Positions 1 through 9,865 of a stretch of DNA of 23,817 bases are shown here, piece by piece (position 1 is the first letter of the stretch; the number at the start of each line of letters is the position of its first letter). The notes under the pieces were generated by a model that was not told where the DNA came from, made no database searches, and saw only the letters and a list, made by a program, of their open reading frames with translations. The DNA is taken from positions 1-23,817 of the forward strand of contig JASJBQ010000009.1 in assembly GCA_030066455.1 (NCBI GenBank). The letters are read 5' to 3'. This DNA is from Desulfobacterales bacterium. GTDB taxonomy: Bacteria > Desulfobacterota > Desulfobacteria > Desulfobacterales > UBA5852. Made by a program: the position numbers and the translations under genes.

Positions 1-3000
1 GGCGTCCGTGTGGGGGCCGTGCTCGACCGCAACGGCCTGCGGCCCTCCCGCTACACCGTGACCCGGGACGGCCGGGTGATCATGGCCTCCGAGACCGGTG
101 TCGTGCCCGTCGCCCCGGAAAACATCGCCCACAAGGGCCGGCTCCAGCCGGGACGGATGTTCCTGGTGGACACCGCCGAGGGCCGTATCGTCGAGGACGA
201 TGAGATCAAGGCCTCGATGGCCGCACGACAGCCCTACGGCCAGTGGCTGGGGGCCAACCTCGTCACCGTGGCAGGCGAAAGCGCGACCGAAGACGCACCG
301 GTCTTTGACACCGAGCGACTGTTCGCTCTCCAGAAGGTCTTCGGGTACACGGCCGAAGACTTCAACATCATCCTGGAGCCCATGGCCCGGACCGGGGTCG
401 AACCCACCGGGTCGATGGGGGACGACACCCCGCCGGCCGTGCTGTCCAAGAAGCCGCGGCTGCTCTACGATTATTTCAAGCAGCTCTTCGCCCAGGTGAC
501 CAACCCGCCCCTGGATGCCATCCGCGAAAAGCTGGTCACATCGCTGATCACCACGATCGGGGCCGAAAAGGACCTCTTTGCGGAAACCCCGGCGCACGCC
601 CGCCAGCTTCGGCTGAACCACCCGGTTCTGACCACGGCGACCTACGACTGGCTGCAGCGCGAGGCGCCCCCGGAATTCCGGCCGACAACGCTGACCATGA
701 CCTTTGCGCCGGAGGAAGGCGGCGCGGGTTTGAGGGCGGGATTGGAAAGCCTGTGCCGCCGCGCGGCGGATGCCGTTCAGGGCGGCGCCGCTGTCCTGGT
801 GCTCAGCGATCGGCCGGTGGACCCCGCAAACGCGCCCATCCCGGCCCTTATCGCCACGGCTGCCGTCCACCACCACCTCATCCGCGAAGGGCTGCGCACC
901 CGCTGCGGGCTCGTGGTGGATACCGGCGAGGCTCGGGAAATTCACCATTTCTGCTGCCTGCTGGGTTACGGGGCCGGCGCCGTGCACCCCTACCTGGCCT
1001 ATGCCGGCCTGGCGGATCAAGTCGCCGCAGGCCGGGTAGCGGCGCGCACGACGGCCGAGGCGAACGCCAACTATCGCCGGGCCGCGGCCAAGGGGATTCT
1101 GAAGGTCATGTCCAAAATGGGCATCTCGACCCTGCAGAGCTACCGTGGCGCCCAGATTTTCGAGTGCGTCGGCATCGATTCCGATGTGGTGGATCGCTAC
1201 TTCACGTGGACGCCCAGTCGCATCGGGGGGGCGGATCTTGACCAGCTGGCCACAGAGGTCGGCCTGCGGCATCGGCAGGGGTTCGACCCGGAAGCCATCC
1301 CTTCCAGCAGGGCCCTGGATCCCGGCGGGAAGTACAAGTGGCGCCGGGCCGGCGAGAAGCACCAGTACAACCCGCTGACCATCGCCCGGCTGCAGCAGGC
1401 CGTGCGCCAGAACGACCGGCAGGCCTGGGAGGAATTCACCACCCTGGTCGACGGCCAGAACCGTGAAGAAGGGCTGCTGCGGGGGCTGATCGATCTGCGG
1501 CCGGCCGAAACACCGGTGCCGCTCGAAGCGGTCGAGCCCTGGGAGACCATTGTCAAGCGCTTCAAGACCGGGGCCATGTCCTACGGTTCGATCAGCCAGG
1601 AGGTCCACGAAACCCAAGCCATCGCCATGAACCGTCTGGGCGGCAAGAGCAACAGCGGCGAGGGCGGCGAGGACGCCGACCGGTTCGTCCCCGACGCCAG
1701 CGGGGACTGGCGCAACAGCGCCATCAAACAGGTGGCCTCGGGCCGTTTCGGCGTGACCATCAACTACCTGACGAATGCCGTCGAACTGCAGATCAAGATG
1801 GCCCAGGGCGCCAAACCCGGTGAAGGCGGCCAGCTGCCGGGCGGCAAGGTCTATCCCTGGATTGCCAAGACACGTCACTCGACCCCCTGGGTGGGTCTCA
1901 TTTCACCCCCGCCGCACCACGACATCTATTCCATCGAGGACCTGGCCCAGCTGATCTACGATCTCAAACGCGCCAACCCCGCCGCGCGGGTAAGCGTCAA
2001 GCTGGTCAGCGAGGTGGGCGTAGGTACGGTGGCCGCCGGCGTGGCCAAGGCCGGTGCGGACGTGGTGCTCATCAGCGGTGACAGCGGCGGCACGGGCGCC
2101 TCGCCCCAGACGTCGGTGCGCTACGGGGGGCTGCCCTGGGAGTTGGGGCTCTCCGAAGCCCAGCAGGTGCTCCGCATGAACGGCCTGCGCGACCGGATCG
2201 TGATCGAGACCGACGGGCAGCTCAAGACCGCCCGCGACGTGGCCGTGGCCTGCCTCATGGGGGCCGAGGAGTTCGGTTTCGGGACGGTATCGCTCGTCAG
2301 TCTGGGATGCATCATGATGCGTGTCTGCCACCTCAATACCTGCCCGGTGGGCATCGCCACCCAGGATCCGGAGCTGCGCAAGAAATTTGCCGGGCGCCCC
2401 GAACACCTGGTGAACTTCATGCGCTTCGTGGCCGAGGACCTGCGCCCCATCATGGCCGCGCTCGGGTTCCGGCGGGTGTCCGAGATGGTCGGGCGCGTGG
2501 ACCGGCTGGGCATGGCCGGGGCACTGGACCACTGGAAGGCCCGCGGGCTCGACTTCGCTTCGATTCTGGACGCGCCGGAAATACCGTCGGCCGTGGCGCA
2601 GCACTGCGTCCTGCTGGAGACCCGGCCGTCGCCGCCGGCGCTGGACGACGAGCTGATCGCCCAGTTGCAGCCGGCCCTAAATGAGGGGCAGCCCATGCAC
2701 CTGGACGTATCCGTGCGTAATGTGGACCGCACCGTGGGCACCACGCTGAGCCACGAGATCGCCAGACGCTACGGGGATAAGGGGCTGCCCGCCGACACCA
2801 TCGTGCTGCAGGCCACCGGCACGGCGGGCCAGAGCTTCGGCGCCTTCGGCGCGCCCGGGCTGAGCATCCACCTGCAGGGGGAGGCCAACGACTATTTCGG
2901 TAAGGGCCTATCCGGTGCCCGGCTCAGCATCCGTCCCCGGTCGGGCGACACCACCCGGGCCGAGGAGAACATCGTGGTGGGCAACGTGGCCCTCTACGGC

Positions 3001-3438
3001 GCGACCGCCGGCCAGGTCTACATCCGGGGCTGTGCCGGGGAGCGCTTCGGCGTGCGCAACAGCGGGGCCGACGCGGTGGTGGAGGGCATTGGTGATCACG
3101 GCTGCGAATACATGACCGGCGGACGGGTGGTGGTGCTGGGAAGCACCGGGCGCAATTTCGCGGCCGGCATGAGCGGCGGAATGGCCTACGTGTTCGATCT
3201 TGACGGCCGGTTTGCCGCCCACGACTGCAACCGGGAGATGGTGGATCTGGAGGCGGTCGAAACCGAGGACGACATCGCGGGCCTGCGCGATCTGATCGTG
3301 CAGCACCGCGATCTGACGGCAAGCCCCGTGGCCGATCGTATTCTGGCGGACTGGGACGCCTGCCGGCCAAGGTTCGTCAAAGTCATGCCGGTGGAGTACA
3401 AGCGCGCTCTCGAAAAACTGGCCGCCGAACAAGCTTGA
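1..3438 (+). CDS. gltB: Glutamate synthase (GOGAT) large subunit, 5'-truncated by the window edge
   Basis: The reading frame is open from base 1, so the gene starts upstream; the first GTG at 10 is internal (context G-A-V-L-D-R-N-G-L-R-P-S-R-Y, typical of GltB). About 1145 residues remain of a family usually near 1500. The N-terminal class II glutaminase domain, including its catalytic cysteine, is mostly missing. What is present is the central domain, the FMN/2-oxoglutarate synthase domain and the C-terminal beta-helix (repeated G-rich segments such as G-D-H-G-C-E-Y-M-T-G-G). Cysteines 770, 776 and 781, counted from base 1, give the C-x5-C-x4-C spacing of the family's 3Fe-4S cluster. The enzyme transfers glutamine amide nitrogen to 2-oxoglutarate, making two glutamates, with electrons supplied through GltD. 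gltD follows after 28 bp, as expected for a gltBD operon. Confidence 0.97.
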   Translation, partial: GVRVGAVLDRNGLRPSRYTVTRDGRVIMASETGVVPVAPENIAHKGRLQPGRMFLVDTAEGRIVEDDEIKASMAARQPYGQWLGANLVTVAGESATEDAPVFDTERLFALQKVFGYTAEDFNIILEPMARTGVEPTGSMGDDTPPAVLSKKPRLLYDYFKQLFAQVTNPPLDAIREKLVTSLITTIGAEKDLFAETPAHARQLRLNHPVLTTATYDWLQREAPPEFRPTTLTMTFAPEEGGAGLRAGLESLCRRAADAVQGGAAVLVLSDRPVDPANAPIPALIATAAVHHHLIREGLRTRCGLVVDTGEAREIHHFCCLLGYGAGAVHPYLAYAGLADQVAAGRVAARTTAEANANYRRAAAKGILKVMSKMGISTLQSYRGAQIFECVGIDSDVVDRYFTWTPSRIGGADLDQLATEVGLRHRQGFDPEAIPSSRALDPGGKYKWRRAGEKHQYNPLTIARLQQAVRQNDRQAWEEFTTLVDGQNREEGLLRGLIDLRPAETPVPLEAVEPWETIVKRFKTGAMSYGSISQEVHETQAIAMNRLGGKSNSGEGGEDADRFVPDASGDWRNSAIKQVASGRFGVTINYLTNAVELQIKMAQGAKPGEGGQLPGGKVYPWIAKTRHSTPWVGLISPPPHHDIYSIEDLAQLIYDLKRANPAARVSVKLVSEVGVGTVAAGVAKAGADVVLISGDSGGTGASPQTSVRYGGLPWELGLSEAQQVLRMNGLRDRIVIETDGQLKTARDVAVACLMGAEEFGFGTVSLVSLGCIMMRVCHLNTCPVGIATQDPELRKKFAGRPEHLVNFMRFVAEDLRPIMAALGFRRVSEMVGRVDRLGMAGALDHWKARGLDFASILDAPEIPSAVAQHCVLLETRPSPPALDDELIAQLQPALNEGQPMHLDVSVRNVDRTVGTTLSHEIARRYGDKGLPADTIVLQATGTAGQSFGAFGAPGLSIHLQGEANDYFGKGLSGARLSIRPRSGDTTRAEENIVVGNVALYGATAGQVYIRGCAGERFGVRNSGADAVVEGIGDHGCEYMTGGRVVVLGSTGRNFAAGMSGGMAYVFDLDGRFAAHDCNREMVDLEAVETEDDIAGLRDLIVQHRDLTASPVADRILADWDACRPRFVKVMPVEYKRALEKLAAEQA

Positions 3439-3466
3439 TACCCCGGCGCACAAAGGAAACGGCAAG

Positions 3467-4936
3467 ATGGGAAAACCGACCGGCTTTAAAGAATTCGAAC
3501 GCGAAACACCGGCACGCCGGCCGGTGGACGAACGCATCCACGACTATCGCGAAATCTACGAGGATTTCCCCGAAGAAAAGCTTGTGCAGCAGGCGGCCCG
3601 CTGCATGGACTGCGGCGTGCCCACCTGCCATTCGGGCTGCCCGCTGGGCAACCTGATCCCGGACTGGAACGATCTGATCTACCAGGGCCGCTGGCGCGAG
3701 GCCCTGGACCAGCTGCTGCTGACCAACAATTTTCCGGAATTCACCGGGCGCCTGTGCCCGGCGCCCTGCGAGGAAGCCTGCGTGCTGGCCATCAACGAAC
3801 CGGCCGTAACCATCGAGCAGATCGAAAAGGAGATCATCGAGCGCGCCTTCCGCGAGGGCTGGATTCGCCCGGAACCGCCTGCCCACCGCACCGGGAAGAC
3901 CGTGGCCGTGGTCGGATCGGGCCCGGCCGGATTGGCCTGCGCCCAGCAGCTCAACCGTGCCGGTCATCAGGTCACCGTGATGGAGCGGGCCGACCGCATC
4001 GGGGGGCTCCTGCGCTACGGCATCCCCGATTTCAAGCTTGAAAAACACATCCTGGACCGCCGTTTGGATCTGATGCGTGCCGAAGGCATCGAATTCAAGA
4101 CCGGGATCGACGTGGGGCGGGACATCGGCGCCGACGCGTTGACCCGCTTCGACGCCGTCGTGTTCTGCACCGGTGCCACGGTGCCGCGGGACCTGCCGAT
4201 TCCGGGCCGCGGATTGGACGGTATCCATTTCGCCATGGACTTTCTGACCCAGCAGAACCGCCGCGTGGCCGGCGACCGGATCGCCCCGCCGGACGCCGCC
4301 CCGCTCACCGCCTTAGACAAGCACGTGATCGTGATCGGCGGCGGCGACACCGGCAGCGACTGCATCGGCACCTGTCACCGTCAGGGGGCCCTGAGCGTGA
4401 CCAATTTCGAGCTCCTGCCCCAGCCGGACGAGGAACGCCCCGCGGACCAGCCCTGGCCTTTCTGGCCGCTGCGGCTGCGTTCCAGCAGCTCCCACGAGGA
4501 GGGCGGCGAGCGGCGCTGGTCGATCCTGGCCAAGGCGTTCAACGGCACCGAGGGGCGCGTGACCTCGGTCACCACCGTGGACGTCGAAATCCGGCCGGAT
4601 CGCGGCGGCCGTTCCGAATTGCACGAGATCCCCGACAGCGCGCGCGAATGGCCGGCCGATCTGGTCCTTCTGGCCATGGGGTTTACCGGACCTGAAAGCG
4701 ATGGCCTCGTGAACGGGTTCGACCTCGATCTGGACGCACGCGGCAACCTGGCGACGATATCGCTTCACACCACCGCCCGTCCGGGTATCTACGCCGCCGG
4801 CGACGCCCACCGCGGCCAGTCGCTCATCGTCTGGGCCATTTCCGAAGGCCGCGAAGCCGCCCGGCAGGTGGACCTCCAGCTCATGGGGTCGACGCGCCTG
4901 CCCACGAAAGGCTGCTGCGATCTGCCGCGTGAGTAA
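3467..4936 (+). CDS. gltD: Glutamate synthase small subunit (NADPH-type, FAD and Fe-S)
   Basis: This 489-residue protein is the normal size for GltD, the flavoprotein that oxidises NAD(P)H and passes electrons to GltB. Near the N-terminus two cysteine groups (C46, C49, C54, C58 and C97, C101, C105) match the 4Fe-4S ligands of the family. G-S-G-P-A-G at 150-155 is the FAD-binding loop, and G-G-G-D-T-G at 291-296 is the NADPH-binding loop. The C-terminal stretch Y-A-A-G-D-A-H-R-G-Q-S-L-I-V-W-A is the conserved FAD segment. The ATG at 3467 is preceded by A-A-G-G-A-A-A at good spacing. The gene is co-directional with gltB and almost certainly co-transcribed. No clear terminator follows; the next gene starts about 240 bp downstream. 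Confidence 0.97.
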   Translation: MGKPTGFKEFERETPARRPVDERIHDYREIYEDFPEEKLVQQAARCMDCGVPTCHSGCPLGNLIPDWNDLIYQGRWREALDQLLLTNNFPEFTGRLCPAPCEEACVLAINEPAVTIEQIEKEIIERAFREGWIRPEPPAHRTGKTVAVVGSGPAGLACAQQLNRAGHQVTVMERADRIGGLLRYGIPDFKLEKHILDRRLDLMRAEGIEFKTGIDVGRDIGADALTRFDAVVFCTGATVPRDLPIPGRGLDGIHFAMDFLTQQNRRVAGDRIAPPDAAPLTALDKHVIVIGGGDTGSDCIGTCHRQGALSVTNFELLPQPDEERPADQPWPFWPLRLRSSSSHEEGGERRWSILAKAFNGTEGRVTSVTTVDVEIRPDRGGRSELHEIPDSAREWPADLVLLAMGFTGPESDGLVNGFDLDLDARGNLATISLHTTARPGIYAAGDAHRGQSLIVWAISEGREAARQVDLQLMGSTRLPTKGCCDLPRE

Positions 4937-5029
4937 TCCGCCCCGCGAACATCTCCTCCCAGGCCCGGCGCGCCCGCGCACCTGCCGTCGGCGTTCGCCG
5001 GCCGTCGTCCCCTTGATATCCACGAAAAT

Positions 5030-5061
5030 ACCGCCTAAATCATTTTAAAGGGTTAAGCGGT
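5030..5061. repeat. Imperfect inverted repeat upstream of the PAS kinase
   Basis: ACCGCCTAA at 5030-5038 pairs with TTAAGCGGT at 5053-5061 (8 of 9) across an AT-rich 14-nt centre, in an otherwise GC-rich spacer. No convincing T-tract follows on either strand. It could be a weak terminator for gltBD or a protein-binding site near the kinase promoter; the sequence alone does not decide. Confidence 0.35.
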
Positions 5062-5086
5062 TTGAACCGATGGTACCTTTACCGCA
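5046..5086 (+). promoter_or_regulatory. Ambiguous promoter region of the PAS kinase
   Basis: Two overlapping weak matches occur in the 243-bp spacer 4937-5179. TGGTACCTTTACCGCA (5071-5086) has the GG-N10-GC spacing of a -24/-12 sigma-54 promoter, but matches the flanking consensus poorly. TAAAGGGT (5046-5053), then 12 nt, then ACCGATGG (5066-5073) resembles a sigma-28 site. Neither is strong, and no good -35/-10 pair was seen. The rest of the spacer is GC-rich without other visible features. Confidence 0.2.
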
Positions 5087-5166
5087 GGTGGAAACACACG
5101 CCCCCGTTGGATCCAATCGGCCGCGGGCGCGGGGGACGACCGGCGGGTAAACACGGCACGACCAGC

Positions 5167-5176
5167 AAAGGTGATC
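5167..5176 (+). promoter_or_regulatory. Ribosome binding site that sets the kinase start
   Basis: AAAGGTGATC matches the 3' part of the anti-Shine-Dalgarno complement (AAGGAGGTGATC). It places the start at the ATG at 5180 rather than at the in-frame GTG at 5171, which lies inside the site. Confidence 0.6.
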
Positions 5177-5179
5177 GAC

Positions 5180-8100
5180 ATGCCGACACTTCGCATCGCC
5201 ATGGACTTCCTGTGGGTCGGCGCTCTGGCCATCCTCATGGGCACGGCGGTGATTTACGGACGGTCCCCCCGCGTCGCCCGCGGCAGGGAAGGGTGGGCCC
5301 TTCCCGCCGGCCTGGGGCTGCTTCTTGCGGGAGGGTTGGCTGGGCTGCCGGGGGTAACGGATAGCGCCGCCGCGGCAACGGCCGCCGCCTTTGCTCGCAG
5401 CGCCGGCCTGATGGTCCTGATCTATGCCGTCTGGGCATGGGTGAAACGATACGGCCGCCTAAAACGGGACCGGGAGCGTCTGAGGGCGACCAATCGGGGC
5501 CTGGAGAAGAAAGTGGCCCAGCTGCAGGATCTGGAAAGCCAGCAAAAAGCCATCCTGACCGGCGTCAAAAACGTGGGGCTCGAGTTTCTGGACAGCGAGA
5601 TGCGGATGATCTGGGCCAACCCCAGTTCCCTCGCGCAGACCGGGAACACGGCCGAGGACGTCGACGGGCGCCGCTGCTACGAGATCCGCCGCGGCCTGGA
5701 CACTCCCTGCCCGGACTGCCATACGGTGACCGTGCTGCAGACCGGCGAATACCAGGAGCGCGAAGCCCGGAAGGACGACGGTCGCATCTATTTCCTCCAG
5801 AGCAACCCGGTGAGGGACAGCCGCGGCCGGGTGATCGGGGTTTTAAACGCCGACACGGACATCACCGACCGCAAACAGGCCGAACGGGCCCTGCGCCGCA
5901 GCGAGGAAAAATACCGCACCCTGGTCGAAACGATCAGCGAAGCCATCTACGAGGTCGATGCCCAGGGGACGATCACCACTATCAGCAGCGGCATTACCAA
6001 AATCCTGGGCTATCAGCCGGAGGAGATCGTCGGCCGGGCGTTTATCGATTTCACCCACCCGGAGGACCGTCACCGGCTGGTGGAGCGGTTTGCCGAACTG
6101 CGGGCGGATGTCACCCGACCCAGCGAATATCGGGTCATAAGCCGCAAGGGCACACCGCACTGGGTGGAAACGTTCAGCCAGCCCCGGTTCAAGGACGACC
6201 GTTTCGTGGGGCTCGTCGGCGTCATGACCGACATCCACAAGCGCAAGCGCCTTGAAATCGAAGCCGAATATCAGAAGCAGCTCCTGGAAGCCACGCTGAA
6301 CGCCACTCCCGACGGCATCATCGCCGCCGACCAGAATGAGCGCATCCTTACCTGGAACCACCGCTTCGAGGAGATGCTGGCGTTAAGCCCCGAAGGTTTA
6401 GCCGGCATGAAGACGATTCAGGAATTGGCGGTAGCGGTGGGCCCCAAATTGCCGCCGGGAAGTTATTCGATGCCCGGCCTATTCGAAACACCGGTGGATG
6501 GCGCAGCGCATGAAGTCATACTGGGCGAAGGGGTTTTTGAAGTGGTTACCCTGCCCCTGGCCGGCGAGGGCCGGACCAGCGGGCAGGTGTGGAATCTGCG
6601 CGATGTGACGCAGGCCAGGGCGGCGGAATCCGCCCTGACGCGCAGCGAGGAAAGATTCAGCAAGCTTTTCAATGCCAGTCCCATCTGGTCGGAGCTCGTG
6701 ACCCTGGAGGAGGGGCGCTTTATCGAGGTCAACAAGGCTTTTCTGGCGACCACCGGATTCGACCGCGAGGAGGTGGTCGGGCACACCTCGATCGAGATCG
6801 GTCTCTGGGAGGATGCCGGCGAGCGTGAAAGCATCGTCGCGCATTTCAGGGATCACAACCGGCTGGATTCGAGGCCCTGCAAGTTCCGCATGCGCGACGG
6901 CAAGATCCGCCACTTCCTGTGGTCGGCTGAGGCCGTGGAGGTGGAGGGCATGCGCTGCCTGATCAGCACCCTGCTGGATGTCACCGAACGCCGCCGGGCC
7001 GAGGAAAAGCTCCTGGAGGAAAAGCAGTTTTCGGAAACCCTCATCAACAGTCTGCCCGGCTACTTCTATCTCTACGCAGAAGACGGTCGACTCCTTCGCT
7101 GGAACCGGAATCTGGAAAACGTCACCGACATGTCGTCCGATCAGATCGGCCAGACGCGCATGCTCGACTGGTTTGCCCCCGGCGATCAGCGCCTGGCCGC
7201 CAGCGCTTTCCTGGAGGTATTGGAACACGGTGAGGGCGATGCCGAGATTCCGGTTCTGACCCCGAGCGGACGCAAAGGGCTCTTTTATTTCCGCGGTCGC
7301 AAACTCAGCATCAAGGGTCACACTTATATGGTCGGCACCGCGCTCGACATCACGGAGCATAAAAAGCTGGAGGCCGCCCTCCGGGAGAGCGAGAAGCGCT
7401 TCCGTCATCTGGTCGAACAAATGCCCTTCGGCATTTGTATCGCCGTGGCCGGAAAGATCGTCTATCGAAACGCGATCCAGGAAAAATTGCTGGGGCCGCT
7501 GGTTGGGTCCGTCACCCTGGCCGATGCGCCGCTGCCGTCCGAGGATCGCACCCGCTACCTGGCCGCCTGCGATGCCGCCGTCCAGACCGGTCGCCCGGTG
7601 GACGGCCTGGAACTGCGCTTTTACCCGCACGGCAAGCCGCGCGACCCTCATCATTTGGTCTGGATGCACTGCAGCATCCATCCGGTCGACTACCAGGGAC
7701 GCAAAGCCCTGCTGATCGCCATGGTCGACCTGACCCGCATGAAGGAACTCGAACAGCAGGTTCTGATCCGTGAGAAAATGGCCTCGCTGGGCCACGTCGC
7801 GGCCGGCATCGCCCATGAAATCCGTAACCCCCTCTCGGGGATCAACGTGCTTCTGGAGGGCATTCGCGAGAATTTCCAAGACCCGGAAAGCGCGGACGAT
7901 ATCATGGGCCTGCTTAACGAGACCCAAAAGGCTTCCGACAAGATCGCAGGCGTCATCCGCCGGGTGCTGGACTTCTCCAAGCCCTCACCGATCAAGATGC
8001 AGCTGGGCGACATCAACGTCCCGGTGCAGGAAGCCGTGCAGCTCACCCAGGTCACGCTGCGCAAACGCGAGATCGCTCTCGACCTCGATCTGGCGACCGG

Positions 8101-8464
8101 CCTTCCGGACCTCTACCTCGATCACCAGTTGATCGAACAGGTCGTCATCAATCTGATCAACAACGCCGCCACGGCGGTCGATGCCCGCAACGACGAAAAA
8201 CGTATCCGGGTCACCAGTCGCCGGGAAACGGAGCACCTCAGCGTGGCGGTCGCCGATTCGGGGCTGGGCATTTCGGAGACCCTCAAGGGCAAGATCTTCA
8301 ACCCCTTCTTCACCACCCGCAGCGACGGTTCAGGCATCGGCCTGAGCCTCTGTCAGCGGATTGCCAGCGACCACGGCGGGGTGATCGAGGTCGGGCCGTC
8401 CGAGCTGGGGGGCGCCGAATTCCGCCTGCGCCTGCCCCTCGAGAAGCGACGGCATCCGCGATGA
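5180..8464 (+). CDS. Membrane-anchored sensor histidine kinase with about six PAS domains
   Basis: The protein has 1094 residues from the ATG at 5180. Three hydrophobic segments lie near residues 8-24, 36-56 and 66-86, followed by a short coiled coil (about 90-125). About six PAS units begin near residues 125, 241, 369, 489, 617 and 737, most ending in the typical D-I-T-x-R/K linker. The transmitter is complete: H-box A-A-G-I-A-H-E-I-R-N-P with phosphoacceptor His879, N-box N-L-I-N-N-A near 990, G1 D-S-G-L-G-I, F-box N-P-F-F-T-T and G2 G-S-G-I-G-L-S-L. It should autophosphorylate in response to several inputs and pass phosphate to the regulator at 8461, whose ATG overlaps the kinase stop (ATGA). 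The first PAS carries a cysteine group (C166, C177, C180, H181). The ligand is unknown. Confidence 0.95.
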   Translation: MPTLRIAMDFLWVGALAILMGTAVIYGRSPRVARGREGWALPAGLGLLLAGGLAGLPGVTDSAAAATAAAFARSAGLMVLIYAVWAWVKRYGRLKRDRERLRATNRGLEKKVAQLQDLESQQKAILTGVKNVGLEFLDSEMRMIWANPSSLAQTGNTAEDVDGRRCYEIRRGLDTPCPDCHTVTVLQTGEYQEREARKDDGRIYFLQSNPVRDSRGRVIGVLNADTDITDRKQAERALRRSEEKYRTLVETISEAIYEVDAQGTITTISSGITKILGYQPEEIVGRAFIDFTHPEDRHRLVERFAELRADVTRPSEYRVISRKGTPHWVETFSQPRFKDDRFVGLVGVMTDIHKRKRLEIEAEYQKQLLEATLNATPDGIIAADQNERILTWNHRFEEMLALSPEGLAGMKTIQELAVAVGPKLPPGSYSMPGLFETPVDGAAHEVILGEGVFEVVTLPLAGEGRTSGQVWNLRDVTQARAAESALTRSEERFSKLFNASPIWSELVTLEEGRFIEVNKAFLATTGFDREEVVGHTSIEIGLWEDAGERESIVAHFRDHNRLDSRPCKFRMRDGKIRHFLWSAEAVEVEGMRCLISTLLDVTERRRAEEKLLEEKQFSETLINSLPGYFYLYAEDGRLLRWNRNLENVTDMSSDQIGQTRMLDWFAPGDQRLAASAFLEVLEHGEGDAEIPVLTPSGRKGLFYFRGRKLSIKGHTYMVGTALDITEHKKLEAALRESEKRFRHLVEQMPFGICIAVAGKIVYRNAIQEKLLGPLVGSVTLADAPLPSEDRTRYLAACDAAVQTGRPVDGLELRFYPHGKPRDPHHLVWMHCSIHPVDYQGRKALLIAMVDLTRMKELEQQVLIREKMASLGHVAAGIAHEIRNPLSGINVLLEGIRENFQDPESADDIMGLLNETQKASDKIAGVIRRVLDFSKPSPIKMQLGDINVPVQEAVQLTQVTLRKREIALDLDLATGLPDLYLDHQLIEQVVINLINNAATAVDARNDEKRIRVTSRRETEHLSVAVADSGLGISETLKGKIFNPFFTTRSDGSGIGLSLCQRIASDHGGVIEVGPSELGGAEFRLRLPLEKRRHPR

Positions 8465-9849
8465 AAGACCTCAAGATCCATCTGATCGACGATGAGGACA
8501 GCGTGCGCCAGGGCATCGCCTTCGGGCTGCGGCGCCTCTACAACGTCCGGACCTTCGATCGGGCCGAAGCGGCGCTGCCGGTCATTCGCAAGGACCCGCC
8601 CGATCTGGTCATCATGGATATCGGCCTGCCCGGCATGAGCGGTGTTGAGGCGCTCAAGGCGATCCGCGGCATCGACCGGGATATCGTGGTGATCATGGCC
8701 ACGGCCTACGAGGATGTCGAAACCGTCGTGGCCTGCATGAAAGAGGGGGCGCGGGATTATATCGTCAAACCGGTTCACCTGGCGACCCTCAAGAACACGA
8801 TCCAGAATGCCTTCCGGGGGATTCGCCTGCGGCGCGAAATCCGCGATTTGCAGGCGCGCTACCTGCGGGAGAACCTGCCCGGATTCATCGGCGAGAGCGA
8901 CGTCATCCAGGATGTCATGCAGGTGGTGCAGCGGGCAGCCGCCAGCCCGGATACGGCCATCCTGATCACCGGTGAATCCGGCACCGGAAAAGAGGTGGTG
9001 GCGCGGGCGATTCATTACAACAGCCCCCATTTCGAAGGACCGTTCGTGGCGCTCAATTGCGCCGCCATCCCCGCCGAACTGCTGGAGAGCGAGCTTTTCG
9101 GCTACGCGAAGGGGGCCTTTACCGGCGCCCGGGCAGGGGGAAAAGCCGGTCTGATCGAGGAGGCCCAGGGGGGGACCCTGTTTCTGGACGAGGTCGGCGA
9201 CCTCAGCGGGGCGGGGCAGGCCAAACTTCTGCGTTTTCTGGAAAGCGGCGAATACTACCGGGTGGGCGACACCCGCCGCCGCCAGGTCGACACCCGCGTC
9301 GTCTCGGCCACCAACCGGGATCTGCCGGCCGCCATCAACGCCGGGAATTTCCGGCTCGATCTGTACTACCGTCTGGCAGTGATCAAGATCACCATTCCGT
9401 CCCTCAAAGAACGCCCGGACGACATCCTGCCCTTCGCCCTTCATTTCCTGGCGGAATTCAGTCTCAAACACGGCAAAGCCTTCGAGCAGATCGCCCCCGA
9501 CCTGCAAGCTTTCCTCAGGCGGCACCCCTGGCGGGGAAACGTGCGCGAACTGCGTAACCTGATCGAGAGGGGGGTCATCATCGGCGAGCCCCCCGAAATG
9601 CAGCTGGCGGATATCGGCCTCGGCGACCAGGCCCAAAGGCCGGCGGCCAGCCCTCCGGATCATGGGGACGCCAATGGGTTCGGGCCCCTCCCGGAGAACG
9701 GCATCGACCTGGAAGCCCTGGAAAAACATTATATGGCCGAAGCGCTTCACCAGGCCGGCGGCAACGACCGCCAGGCCGCACGCCTCCTGGGAATGTCCTA
9801 CTACGCCTTCCGCTACCGCAAAAAAAAATACCTTACCGGGATCGCGTAA
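8461..9849 (+). CDS. NtrC-family sigma-54-dependent response regulator
   Basis: The protein has 462 residues and the standard three-part layout. The receiver domain has acidic residues D10-D11, phosphoacceptor D53 in V-I-M-D-I-G-L-P-G and the lysine of D-Y-I-V-K-P. The AAA+ domain has Walker A G-E-S-G-T-G-K-E at 171-178 and G-A-F-T-G-A at 218-223, the loop that contacts sigma-54, so it should be an active sigma-54 activator. The C-terminal Fis-type helix-turn-helix reads N-D-R-Q-A-A-R-L-L-G-M-S-Y-Y-A-F. Its ATG overlaps the kinase TGA (8461-8464), indicating translational coupling and cognate pairing. A run of nine A's (9820-9828) lies ten codons from the end. Its targets are not known; a candidate sigma-54 promoter lies 140 bp downstream. 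Confidence 0.96.
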   Translation: MKDLKIHLIDDEDSVRQGIAFGLRRLYNVRTFDRAEAALPVIRKDPPDLVIMDIGLPGMSGVEALKAIRGIDRDIVVIMATAYEDVETVVACMKEGARDYIVKPVHLATLKNTIQNAFRGIRLRREIRDLQARYLRENLPGFIGESDVIQDVMQVVQRAAASPDTAILITGESGTGKEVVARAIHYNSPHFEGPFVALNCAAIPAELLESELFGYAKGAFTGARAGGKAGLIEEAQGGTLFLDEVGDLSGAGQAKLLRFLESGEYYRVGDTRRRQVDTRVVSATNRDLPAAINAGNFRLDLYYRLAVIKITIPSLKERPDDILPFALHFLAEFSLKHGKAFEQIAPDLQAFLRRHPWRGNVRELRNLIERGVIIGEPPEMQLADIGLGDQAQRPAASPPDHGDANGFGPLPENGIDLEALEKHYMAEALHQAGGNDRQAARLLGMSYYAFRYRKKKYLTGIA

Positions 9850-9865
9850 GCGGTCCGCGGCCCGG

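Noticed and set aside
6479..7927. Minus-strand frame of 482 codons
   Set aside because: It is antisense to the PAS kinase, with no recognisable domain.
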